Shown here: piece after piece, positions 33,185-41,382 of the stretch | Layout of the letters: each line of letters opens with the position of its first letter | Position numbering within the stretch: the first letter of the stretch is position 1 | Assembly (NCBI GenBank): GCA_946222885.1 | Contig: CAMIAK010000016.1 | Location: 1 to 53,036, forward strand | DNA: 53,036 nucleotides | DNA from: an uncultured Nesterenkonia sp. | GTDB lineage: Bacteria; Actinomycetota; Actinomycetes; Actinomycetales; Micrococcaceae | Reading direction: 5' to 3' | Position numbers and translations under genes: made by a program | The notes under the pieces: model-generated | What the model was told of the DNA's origin: nothing | Seen by the model: only the letters and a program-made list of their open reading frames with translations | The model's database searches: none

Positions 33185-33598
33185 ATGCCACTGTCGGAGC
33201 GCGAACAGCGCATGCTCAAGGAACTGGAGGAGCAGCTTCAGTCGGAGGACCCCGGCTTCGCCAGCTCCATGCAGGAAGCCCCTGCCGGAAAGCTCAACGT
33301 CCGCAACCTCGTGCTCGGGCTGCTGGTGGCCGTGGCCGGCATCGGCGTCCTCATCTTCGGCATCTACAACCAGTGGATCTGGCTCGGTGTGATCGGCTTC
33401 CTGGTCATGGGGGCCGGCGTCTACTTCGCCACCACCGGCGGCTCCTCGGGAAGCGGCTCCTCCGCTGACGGGGGCAACGGCTCCGGCGGCAGCGGCGGAG
33501 GCGGGGGCGGCGGCCCACGATCCTCCACTCCCAGTCCTTCCGGCACCTTCATGGGCGGTCTCGAGCAGCGCTGGGACGAACGGCGCCGCCAGGACTAG
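33185..33598 (+). CDS. DUF3040 membrane protein
   Basis: The 137-residue protein starts with MPLSEREQRMLKELEEQL, the hallmark of DUF3040 proteins that sit just upstream of mraZ in many actinobacteria. Two helices (LVLGLLVAVAGIGVLIFGIY and WLGVIGFLVMGAGVYFA) are followed by a very Gly/Ser-rich stretch and a basic tail FMGGLEQRWDERRRQD. The function is not known; the location suggests a role in envelope or division. GAGGAG precedes ATG 33185, and a strong terminator separates it from mraZ. Confidence 0.88.
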   Translation: MPLSEREQRMLKELEEQLQSEDPGFASSMQEAPAGKLNVRNLVLGLLVAVAGIGVLIFGIYNQWIWLGVIGFLVMGAGVYFATTGGSSGSGSSADGGNGSGGSGGGGGGGPRSSTPSPSGTFMGGLEQRWDERRRQD

Positions 33599-33613
33599 TC
33601 CCCGCACAGGCTT

Positions 33614-33655
33614 CAGAGAAGGCCCCCTCCCATCCCAGGGAGGGGGCCTTCTCTG
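33614..33655 (+). terminator. Strong terminator after the DUF3040 gene
   Basis: An 18-bp perfect stem (CAGAGAAGGCCCCCTCCC at 33614-33631 with its complement at 33638-33655) and a six-base loop ATCCCA lie 16 bases after the stop. It isolates the mraZ operon from upstream transcription. From 33656 to 33906 I see only C-rich, non-coding sequence with a weak GCCCTC/GAGGGC stem near 33869-33898. Confidence 0.9.
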
Positions 33656-33906
33656 TGTGTGCCCGTCCTCACCGGAGCATCGGTGTCCCCCACTTTCCAC
33701 CACCGCCTCCTCCACTTCCCGCCACCGGGGTCCCCAGCGGGTGATTCTGCGCGGATCCTGGAGGCTCTGGTCCCTCGGGACGGCGTGTGCCGCGGTTTTC
33801 CCTCCACCGCCCACCACTGCGCACCCCAGAGACGTTCCCCCTTGTCAGATCAGGTGAGTGCAGCGCCCTCCTTCGGCTCTACGTCCTTTTCGAGGGCCGT
33901 TGTGCA

Positions 33907-33938
33907 TTGCAAGTGGGGGAAAGTGGGGTAAAGTGGGG
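33907..33938 (+). promoter_or_regulatory. mraZ promoter with three MraZ-binding repeats
   Basis: GTGGGG occurs at 33913, 33923 and 33933, an exact 10-bp period, matching the TGGGN repeats with 5-base spacing that MraZ binds in other bacteria. The boxes overlap a likely promoter: TTGCAA (33907-33912), 16 bases, TAAAGT (33929-33934). MraZ binding here would repress the whole dcw operon. Confidence 0.85.
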
Positions 33939-33991
33939 GAAGCAAGAGCGAAGAGGGTGTCCCAACCCGGACATGTGAGGTGGTGGTGGCC

Positions 33992-34423
33992 GTGTTCCTC
34001 GGCACCTACACGCCCCGCATGGATGAGAAGGGACGTCTGATCCTTCCCGCGAAGTACCGCGAGGAGCTGGCCGAAGGCCTGGTCCTCACCCGCGGGCAGG
34101 AGCGCTGCATCTATGTGTTCAGCACGCAGGAGTTCCAGAACGTGCACCAGCAGATGCGCCAGGCCCCTCTGACCTCGCGCCAGGCACGCGACTACATCCG
34201 CGTCTTCCTCTCCGGAGCCTCCGACGAGGTCCCGGACAAGCAGGGCAGGGTCACCATCCCTCCCGGGCTGAGGGAGTACGCGGGCCTCGACCGGGAGGTC
34301 ACGGTGATCGGTGCGGGAGACCGTGCGGAGATCTGGGACACCGCGGCGTGGAACGCGTACCTGGAGGAGAAGGAATCGGAGTTCTCGTCCACGGACGAGG
34401 AGGCGATCCCCGGACTCTTCTAG
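33992..34423 (+). CDS. mraZ: Transcriptional regulator MraZ
   Basis: From GTG 33992 the protein has the standard 143 residues and begins FLGTYTPRMDEKGRLILPAK, the first AbrB-like SpoVT half. A second half follows with SGASDEVPDKQGRVTIPPGLREYAG. MraZ forms a ring, binds the repeats before its own gene and controls division and wall genes. The frame is also open from GTG 33980, but the shorter start matches family members and has GAGGTGGTGG upstream. The gap to rsmH is 141 bases. Confidence 0.92.
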   Translation: MFLGTYTPRMDEKGRLILPAKYREELAEGLVLTRGQERCIYVFSTQEFQNVHQQMRQAPLTSRQARDYIRVFLSGASDEVPDKQGRVTIPPGLREYAGLDREVTVIGAGDRAEIWDTAAWNAYLEEKESEFSSTDEEAIPGLF

Positions 34424-34564
34424 GTGCAGGCAGGTGCTGGAGGCCTTGGATGAGTTCTCCCGCCGCCCGGCGGCCCCCTGACTTCTCTTCCCCGATGTCA
34501 GGTGACCGCGGTGCGGATGGGGAGCTGGTCCAAGGAGCAGCGGTTCAGGACGAGTGGAGGCACC

Positions 34565-35572
34565 ATGGCAGAGCGAGCAGCGGCAGACCGGCATGTGCCG
34601 GTCATGCTGGACCGCTGCACCAGCCTGCTCCTCCCCGCCGCGGAGAACATCCGCTCCGCAGGCGGCGTCCCGGTGATCATCGATGCCACGCTCGGCATGG
34701 GCGGTCACTCGGAGGCCCTCCTGAGGGCCGCCGAGGACATCCACGTGATCGGACTGGACAGGGACCCCCAGGCCCTGCAGATCGCAGGGGAGAGGCTCGC
34801 AGGATTCGGCAGCCGGTTTCGCGGCGTCCGCACGGTCTATGACCGGGTGGGCGAGGCTGCCCAGGAGCATCTCTCCGGGGATCAGCGGCTGGCCGGGGTC
34901 CTGTTCGACCTGGGTGTCTCCTCCCTGCAGCTGGATGAGGCGGAGCGCGGCTTCGCCTACTCCTATGACGCCCCGCTGGACATGCGGATGGACTCCTCCG
35001 AGGACTCCCCGGACGAGTCCGTGGCGGAGCTGCTGGAGCGGATCTCCGAGCCGGAGCTGCGCCGCCTCATCCGTGAGTACGGGGAGGAGCGCTTCGCCGG
35101 GCGGATCGCCGGAGCCATCGTCTCGGCCCGCTCCCGGGAGCCGCTGAGGACGACGGCGCAGCTGGCCTCGGTCATCGACGGCGCGGTCCCGGTCGCGGCC
35201 AAGCGGACCGGCGGCCATCCCGCCAAGCGGACCTTCCAGGCACTGCGGATCGCAGTCAACCGGGAGCTCGAAGTGCTCCGGGAGGCGATCCCGAACGCCC
35301 TTGACGCCCTGGCCCTCGGCGGACGGGCGGTGACGCTGAGCTACCACTCGCTGGAGGACCGGATCGTCAAGCAGGCCTTCGCTGCCCGGACCACGTCCTC
35401 CGCGCCGGCCGGGCTGCCCGTGGAGCTAGAGGAGCATAAGCCCACCTTCAGGGCGGTCACCCGCGGCGCAGAGGCCCCCGACCAGGGAGAAGTCGCGGCC
35501 AACCCGCGAGCCGCCTCCGCGAAATGTCGATCAGTTGAGAAGATCAGAACGGCCATGAGGAGCGAGCGATGA
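34565..35572 (+). CDS. rsmH: 16S rRNA (cytosine1402-N4)-methyltransferase
   Basis: RsmH methylates C1402 in the P site of 16S rRNA using S-adenosylmethionine. From ATG 34565 (GGAGG seven bases before) it has 335 residues. DRHVPVMLDRCTSLL opens the protein, IDATLGMGGHSEALL is the SAM loop, then come FDLGVSSLQLDEAERGFAYSYDAPLDMRMD and the C-terminal SYHSLEDRIVKQAF. It overlaps the next gene by four bases (ATGA). A further 21 codons are open upstream but lack a ribosome site. Confidence 0.95.
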   Translation: MAERAAADRHVPVMLDRCTSLLLPAAENIRSAGGVPVIIDATLGMGGHSEALLRAAEDIHVIGLDRDPQALQIAGERLAGFGSRFRGVRTVYDRVGEAAQEHLSGDQRLAGVLFDLGVSSLQLDEAERGFAYSYDAPLDMRMDSSEDSPDESVAELLERISEPELRRLIREYGEERFAGRIAGAIVSARSREPLRTTAQLASVIDGAVPVAAKRTGGHPAKRTFQALRIAVNRELEVLREAIPNALDALALGGRAVTLSYHSLEDRIVKQAFAARTTSSAPAGLPVELEEHKPTFRAVTRGAEAPDQGEVAANPRAASAKCRSVEKIRTAMRSER

Positions 35573-36243
35573 GTGCAGAAGCGCGTGCAGAGACCACGCT
35601 GCGGGCTGTCCGGGGCAACACCGCCCGGCAGCTCTCCTCCGCGCCGCTGGAGGAGCCCGCCAAGCGGAACCTCCCCGCGCTCCGGGCCCTCCCCAAGGTC
35701 CGGGAGCGCCAGCGCGGCCTGGTCGCCGGGGTCATCGCCCTGCTGGTCGCGGCCCTGGGCATCGTGCTCGCGGTCAACATCCATGTCTCCAACACCCAGT
35801 ACCAGGTGATCCAGCTCCAGGACGAGCGGACCGCCCTGAGTCAGCAGAACCAGGCGCTCTCCCAGCAGGTCCAGCACCGGGAGTCTCCGCAGTCGCTCTC
35901 CAACAACGCCGTCTCCCTGGGCATGGTCATGCCCGCCCAGGCCGGGTCCTTCGACCTGGCCACCGGAGAGGTGGCCGGAGAGGCCGGCGCCGCCGACTCC
36001 TCCGACCGTCCGTCGAGCTTCGTGGCCGCACCGGTCCAGCCGGGCGACGAGGCCGCCGCCCCCGTGGATGTGGGGGAGGAGGTGGCCGGTGCGCCGTCGG
36101 GAATGCTCGGCTCCGGCGCGTTGGACACCCTCCGCGGCCCGGTCGCCGGGCAGAATGGTGAGGAGGCCTCCGGCGGCTCCGAGTCAGCAGAGCCGGCCGA
36201 GGACCTCAACGGCGGGACGATCCCCGCACCCGGCCTGAACTAG
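35569..36243 (+). CDS. ftsL: FtsL-like cell division membrane protein
   Basis: The 224-residue protein has a basic cytosolic N terminus and one helix (GLVAGVIALLVAALGIVLAVNI at about 49-70). A coiled-coil-like segment follows (QVIQLQDERTALSQQNQALSQQVQ), and then a poorly conserved acidic, Gly/Ala/Pro-rich tail. Position between rsmH and ftsI and the topology identify the FtsL place-holder, which joins FtsQ in the divisome. Sequence identity in this family is always low, so the name rests on context. Confidence 0.75.
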   Translation: MSAEARAETTLRAVRGNTARQLSSAPLEEPAKRNLPALRALPKVRERQRGLVAGVIALLVAALGIVLAVNIHVSNTQYQVIQLQDERTALSQQNQALSQQVQHRESPQSLSNNAVSLGMVMPAQAGSFDLATGEVAGEAGAADSSDRPSSFVAAPVQPGDEAAAPVDVGEEVAGAPSGMLGSGALDTLRGPVAGQNGEEASGGSESAEPAEDLNGGTIPAPGLN

Positions 36244-36268
36244 AGCGCAGCGAGGAGGAGCGGCACCC

Positions 36269-38059
36269 ATGGGAGCAGCCTCCGCCGCACGCGGCGACAG
36301 CCTGATGTCCACCCGGATGAGGATCGCCCTGGCCTTCATGGCTGTGGTCCTGCTGCTGATGGGCCTGCGGCTCTTCCACGTCCAGGGCCTGGACACCTCC
36401 GGCTATGCGCAGGCGGCGGTATCCGAACGGCTCCGCAGCGTCCCGGTCCCCGCCGACCGCGGCGACATCCTGGACTCCGAGGGCCGCATCATGGCGACCT
36501 CAGTGGACCGTTATGACCTCATCGTGGACCAGCGGCTGGTGGACGACTTCCGCGAGCGGGACGAGGACACCGGCCTGATGACCACCGTCTCCATCGGCTC
36601 GGCCATCGACGAGCTCGCCGAGATCGTGGACGAGGACCCGGACGCCCTGGCCGAGCGGATGATCGGGGACTCCCACTACTCTGTGGTGGCCGATTCCGTG
36701 ACCCCGGAGGAGCAGGAGCGGGCCCTGGAGATCGGCATCCCCGGGCTCTACGCCGAGCAGGTCCCGCAGCGCAGCTACCCCTCCGGCCCGGTGGCCGGCA
36801 GCATCCTGGGCTTCATGGGCTCCGACGGCCCGCTGGAGGGCGTGGAGAGCGCGCACGACGACGTCCTCACCGGCAGCGACGGCGAGCGGATCTATGAGAT
36901 CGGCGCCAGCGGCGTGCGCATCCCCACCGCGACCTATGAGGAGATCCCGGCCGAGGACGGCCAGGACGTGCAGCTGACCATCGACCAGGACCTCCAGTGG
37001 TTCGCCCAGGAGGCCATCGCGGAGAAGGCCAACCAGTACAACGCCCAGTGGGGCAATGCCACCGTGGTGGACCTCCAGAGCGGAGACATCCTGGCCATGG
37101 CGGACTCCGAGACCGTGGACCCCACCGACCCGGGGGAGACCGACGAGCTCTTCCGCCGCCCGCTGGCACTGACCCAGGACTTCGAACCGGGCTCCAGCGG
37201 CAAGGCGATCACCTTCGCCGCGGCGCTGGAGGAGGGCACGGTCAGCCCTACCGACTCCTTCACCGTGCCGGACCGCTACACCGTCGACGGCGAGACCATC
37301 CAGGACGCACGCCCCCACGACGAGTACGAGATGACCGCGGCCGGGATCTTCGCGCGCTCCTACAACACCGGCACCGTGATGATCGGCAATGAGCTGGACG
37401 AGCAGACCCGCTACGAGTACATGCGCGAGGTCGGGATCGGCGAGCCGATCGACGTCGGGCTCGGCATCGAGGGCGAGAGCATCCTCAGGCCCCCGGACGA
37501 ATGGGACCAGCGCCAGCCGTTGACCACCCAGTTCGGCCAGGGCTACACCACCAGCGTCCTGCACACCGTGCAGCTCTACCAGGCACTGGCCAACGACGGC
37601 GTCCACGTCCCGCTGAGCGTCGTGGACTCCTACATCGATGCCGACGGCACGGCGCACCCCTATGAGGCCGGCGAGCCGCGGCGGATCTTCTCCTCCGAGA
37701 CCTCCGAGGAGATGATGCGCCTGCTGGAGGGCGTGGTCGAATACGGCAGCGCCCCCGAGGCCGCCGTCGAGGGCTACCGCGTGGGCGGCAAGACCGGTTC
37801 CGCGGAGGCCGCCGGGGAGACCGGCGGATTCGACGGCTACACCATGTCCTTCGTGGGCGTGGCCCCGCTGGACGACCCGCAGTACCTGGTGTCGGTGGCC
37901 ATCCACCGCCCCCAGGGCCAGTGGGGCGACTGGGAGGTCTCCGACACCTTCCAGCAGATCATGAGCCACACCCTGAGCACCTACAACGTGCCCCCCCGCG
38001 GTGCGGAGGATGAGAGCTACGACGGCTTCGTCGGGGATAATCAGGACTACCCCTGGTGA
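36269..38059 (+). CDS. ftsI: Septal peptidoglycan transpeptidase (class B PBP)
   Basis: The 596-residue protein has a short N terminus, one signal-anchor helix (IALAFMAVVLLLMGLRLF), a PBP dimer domain (RSVPVPADRGDILDSEGRIMAT) and a transpeptidase domain. The active-site motif is EPGSSGK with Ser309 and Lys312, then SYN at Ser364 and KTGSAE with Lys508. FtsI cross-links septal wall made by FtsW. SSGK and SYN replace the commoner STFK and SSN, but the catalytic residues are intact. No PASTA domain follows. ATG 36269 has GAGGAG upstream. Confidence 0.93.
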   Translation: MGAASAARGDSLMSTRMRIALAFMAVVLLLMGLRLFHVQGLDTSGYAQAAVSERLRSVPVPADRGDILDSEGRIMATSVDRYDLIVDQRLVDDFRERDEDTGLMTTVSIGSAIDELAEIVDEDPDALAERMIGDSHYSVVADSVTPEEQERALEIGIPGLYAEQVPQRSYPSGPVAGSILGFMGSDGPLEGVESAHDDVLTGSDGERIYEIGASGVRIPTATYEEIPAEDGQDVQLTIDQDLQWFAQEAIAEKANQYNAQWGNATVVDLQSGDILAMADSETVDPTDPGETDELFRRPLALTQDFEPGSSGKAITFAAALEEGTVSPTDSFTVPDRYTVDGETIQDARPHDEYEMTAAGIFARSYNTGTVMIGNELDEQTRYEYMREVGIGEPIDVGLGIEGESILRPPDEWDQRQPLTTQFGQGYTTSVLHTVQLYQALANDGVHVPLSVVDSYIDADGTAHPYEAGEPRRIFSSETSEEMMRLLEGVVEYGSAPEAAVEGYRVGGKTGSAEAAGETGGFDGYTMSFVGVAPLDDPQYLVSVAIHRPQGQWGDWEVSDTFQQIMSHTLSTYNVPPRGAEDESYDGFVGDNQDYPW

Positions 38060-38128
38060 CCCGGAGCTGACCCAGCCCACGGGAACCGCCGCCTGTCCGC
38101 CCACCGATCTTCCGGAATGAGAGAAGCC

Positions 38129-39814
38129 ATGCCCCACACCGAGACCCGCCTCTCCGTCGCCGAGCAGGACAGCGTGCTGCGGCCCCAACGGGTGGCGGGG
38201 ACCGATGTGGGCCGGCTGATGGAGCTGCTGCACGGACTGGGCTACAGCCCGCTGCTGAGCCCGCTGGGCGGCGCCTCCGAGGCCGTACGCATCACCGGCG
38301 CGGCGATGAACCCCCAGGCAGTGGGCCGGGGAGATCTCTTCGTGGCCGTCACCGGCGCCCGCGCCCACGGGGCCGACTTCGTCGGACAGGCTGTCGACGC
38401 CGGCGCCGCAGCGGTGCTCACCGACGCCGCCGGGGTGGACAGGGTCCGCGAGGCCGTGGGATACGAGCTGCCCGTGGTGCAGGTGGAGAAGGTGCGCGAC
38501 GCCGCCGGCCCGGCCGCCGCGGCGATCTACGGCAACACCGCCGACTCCGGCCCTGCGCTCTTCGGGGTCACCGGCACCAACGGCAAGACCACCACCTCCT
38601 ACTTCCTGCGCTCCCTGCTGGGCAGGCTCATGGACCGCCGGCAGAAGCTCACCGGGCTGATCGGCACCATCGAGATCGCCGCCGGGGAGGAGACCATCCC
38701 CTCCCAGCTGACCACTCCGGAGGCTGTCCAGCTGCACAGCCTCATGGCGCTGTTCAGGGAGCGCAACGTGGGTGCGGCCGCGATGGAGGTCTCCTCCCAC
38801 GCCATCAGCTATCAGCGCACCTCCGGGCTGTACTACGACGTCGCCGGCTTCACCAACCTTACCCAGGATCACCTGGACCTGCACGGGTCGATGGAGGAGT
38901 ACTTCGCGGCCAAGGCGGAGCTCTTCGCCCGGCGCCGCACCCGCACCTCGGTGATCACCGTGGACGACCCCTGGGGCCATCAGATGGCCGCCGCGGCCTC
39001 CGGAGAGGTGGTCACCCTGGCCACCACCGGCCAGCCTATGGAGGTGGACTGGGAGGTCATCGAGGTCGAACGCTCCGGTCTGGGCCACGCCTTCACGCTG
39101 CACCACGCCCGCAGCGGGGAGCGGATCCGCACCCGCACCGGGCTGCCGGGGCTGTTCAACGTCTCCAACGCCGCGCTGGCCGCCGTCATGGTGCTTCAGG
39201 CCCAGGAGGCGGACTTCAGCCGGGCCGAGGTGGTCGAGGTCCTGGAGCAGGAGGACCCGTTCACGATCAGTGTGCCGGGGCGCATGCAGGTCATCGGCAC
39301 CGACCCGGCCGCCATCGTAGACTTCGCACACAACCCGGATGCGATGATCCGCACCCTGGAAGCGGCCGCCTCCGCACGCCGGGAGGGCGGGAAGATCATC
39401 CTGGTCATCGGCGCGGCGGGGGACCGGGATCGCTCCAAGCGCCCCACCATGGGGGCGATCGCCGTCCGGATGGCCGACCATGTCATCATCAGCGATGACG
39501 ACCCGCATGGGGAGGACCCCGCCCAGATCCGCGCCGAGCTGATGGGCGGCGCCCGGGAGACGGTGAAGTCCGGCGGGCTGAGCACCGTGCTGGAGGAGGT
39601 CTCCCCGCGGGCCGATGCCATCGAGCGGGCGGTCTCATCGGCCTCTCATGAAGACACGATTATCCTTGCTGGCCGGGGTCATGAGGTCTACCAGGACTTC
39701 GACGGACATCACCACCCCATCGACGACCGCGTCGAGCTGCGCGAGGCCCTGGCCCGCCATGGTTTCCAGCCTCTGGAGGCGGCCGGCCGGGAGAACGGAG
39801 GAGAGACAGCATGA
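38129..39814 (+). CDS. murE: UDP-MurNAc-tripeptide ligase, probably L-lysine adding
   Basis: MurE adds the third amino acid of the peptide stem. The 561-residue protein (from ATG 38129) has GVTGTNGKTTTSYFLRSL for ATP, MEVSSHAI, and the C-terminal VIGAAGDRDRSKRPTMGAIA. The amino-acid-recognition motif is DDPHG at residues 457-461, where meso-diaminopimelate enzymes have DNPR. The missing arginine argues for L-lysine, as in the A4alpha peptidoglycan of Micrococcaceae. ATG 38117, four codons upstream, is an alternative start; the chosen one has GAGAGAAG upstream. It overlaps murF by four bases. Confidence 0.92.
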   Translation: MPHTETRLSVAEQDSVLRPQRVAGTDVGRLMELLHGLGYSPLLSPLGGASEAVRITGAAMNPQAVGRGDLFVAVTGARAHGADFVGQAVDAGAAAVLTDAAGVDRVREAVGYELPVVQVEKVRDAAGPAAAAIYGNTADSGPALFGVTGTNGKTTTSYFLRSLLGRLMDRRQKLTGLIGTIEIAAGEETIPSQLTTPEAVQLHSLMALFRERNVGAAAMEVSSHAISYQRTSGLYYDVAGFTNLTQDHLDLHGSMEEYFAAKAELFARRRTRTSVITVDDPWGHQMAAAASGEVVTLATTGQPMEVDWEVIEVERSGLGHAFTLHHARSGERIRTRTGLPGLFNVSNAALAAVMVLQAQEADFSRAEVVEVLEQEDPFTISVPGRMQVIGTDPAAIVDFAHNPDAMIRTLEAAASARREGGKIILVIGAAGDRDRSKRPTMGAIAVRMADHVIISDDDPHGEDPAQIRAELMGGARETVKSGGLSTVLEEVSPRADAIERAVSSASHEDTIILAGRGHEVYQDFDGHHHPIDDRVELREALARHGFQPLEAAGRENGGETA

Positions 39815-41382
39815 TCGAGCTGACAGCCGCCGAGGTGGCCTCAGCGGTCTCCGGGCGCCTGCGCGGCGTCGCGGAGCCGCAGAGCCTGCTGGTGGACTCC
39901 GCGGACACCGACTCCCGGAACATGGGGGCTGAGGGAAGCGTCCACGGCGCCCTGTTCATCGCCAAGCCCGGCGAGGCCACCGACGGTCATCTCTTCATCG
40001 ACGCCGCCCTCCGGGGCGGTGCCCGGCTGGTCCTGGCCGAGCGGGAGACCGACGGCCCGGACGGGACCCCGCATCCGGCGGTCATCGTGAACGACGTCGT
40101 CGCAGCCATGGGCCGGCTGGCCGCAGAGATCGTCCGACGCATCCGAGCTCATTCGCCCACCACCGTCATCGGGATCACCGGCTCCGCAGGGAAGACCACC
40201 ACCAAGGACCTGCTCAAGGCCCTGCTGGAGCCCGAGGGCCCCACTGTGGCGCCGCAGGGCTCCTACAACGGAGAGGTCGGCCTGCCGCTGACCGTGTTCA
40301 CCGCCGCCTTGGAGACCCGCTACCTGGTCCTGGAGATGGGCGCGGACGCCCCCGGCAACATCGCTGAGCTCTGCCGGATCGCCACCCCGGACATCGGCGT
40401 GGTGCTCATGGTGGGATCCGCCCACGCCGGCAAGTTCGGCGGAGCCGACAGGATCGCCCAGACCAAGGGAGAGCTGACGGAGGCGGTCCCCGCCGAGGGC
40501 CACGTCATCCTCAACGCCGACGATGCCCAGGTCGCCGCCATGGCCGGGCGCGCCTCCGCCCCGGTCACCTGGTTCGGCGAGGGGGAGCAGGTGGAGGTCC
40601 AGGCGCAGTCCCTCATCCTCGACGACGCCGGCCACCCCGTCTTCACCCTGGCCCACCATGATGAGAGGGCCCCCGACATCAGGGCCCCGCGGAATTCTCC
40701 GAATTCGGCGGGCCATGACGGGGACAGCGCCACCACCACCGGCATCCGGGTGGTCAGCGGGCTGACCGGTGCCCACCATGTGACCAACCTGCTGGCCGCC
40801 GCCGCAGCGGCGCTGCGGGCCGGCGTCGGGCTGGAGGACGTCGCCCAGCGCCTGACCGGGCTCGGACCCGGCAGCCGGTGGCGCATGGAGCGCACCGAGC
40901 GTCCCGACGGCGTCACCGTCATCAACGACGCCTACAACGCCAATCCGGAGTCCATGCGCGAGGCGCTGAAGACCCTGGCCCGGATCACCCGTCCGCAGGA
41001 CGGGCCTGCCCGGCGCAGCGTCGCAGTCCTGGGCGCGATGCTGGAGCTGGGTACGGAGCACACCATCAAGCACATCCAGCTGGGGGAGACGGTCGTGCGG
41101 CTGAACATCTCCAAGCTGCTGGTGGTGGGTGAGGAGGCCTACCAGCTCTATCGCGGCGCCGTCGCCGAGGGCAGCTGGGATGAGGAGGCGCACTGGGTGC
41201 CCACCCTGGAGGAGGCCGAAGAGTACCTCACCGCTGAGCTGCGCGCAGGCGACGTCGTGTTGTTCAAGTCCTCCAACGGCGCGGGCCTTAGACTTCTGGG
41301 AGACAAGATCGCGGCGGGTACCGGTGCTGCCGTGAGCACAGACGACCTCACCGGAAACGGGAAGGCAGGTTCGCAGTGCTAG
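39811..41382 (+). CDS. murF: UDP-MurNAc-tripeptide:D-Ala-D-Ala ligase
   Basis: The 523-residue protein adds D-alanyl-D-alanine to the stem peptide, completing the cytosolic precursor. Motifs are VIGITGSAGKTTTKDLLKALL (ATP), EMGADAPGNIAELCRI, and NDAYNANPESMREALKTLA before the C-terminal domain. ATG 39811 overlaps the murE stop. An acidic/Asn-rich insert (RAPRNSPNSAGHDGDSATTT) near residue 295 looks like a loop. The end overlaps mraY by seven bases. Confidence 0.95.
   Translation: MIELTAAEVASAVSGRLRGVAEPQSLLVDSADTDSRNMGAEGSVHGALFIAKPGEATDGHLFIDAALRGGARLVLAERETDGPDGTPHPAVIVNDVVAAMGRLAAEIVRRIRAHSPTTVIGITGSAGKTTTKDLLKALLEPEGPTVAPQGSYNGEVGLPLTVFTAALETRYLVLEMGADAPGNIAELCRIATPDIGVVLMVGSAHAGKFGGADRIAQTKGELTEAVPAEGHVILNADDAQVAAMAGRASAPVTWFGEGEQVEVQAQSLILDDAGHPVFTLAHHDERAPDIRAPRNSPNSAGHDGDSATTTGIRVVSGLTGAHHVTNLLAAAAAALRAGVGLEDVAQRLTGLGPGSRWRMERTERPDGVTVINDAYNANPESMREALKTLARITRPQDGPARRSVAVLGAMLELGTEHTIKHIQLGETVVRLNISKLLVVGEEAYQLYRGAVAEGSWDEEAHWVPTLEEAEEYLTAELRAGDVVLFKSSNGAGLRLLGDKIAAGTGAAVSTDDLTGNGKAGSQC

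Noticed and set aside
33685..33730. C-rich segment with CCCCAC and CCACTT motifs as a second, inverted MraZ box cluster
   Set aside because: Only one unit matches the GTGGGN pattern and the spacing is irregular.
33913..33938. Three spaced GTGGGG units as a possible repeat array or CRISPR fragment
   Set aside because: Unit length, 10-bp period and position before mraZ match MraZ operators; no spacers or cas genes.
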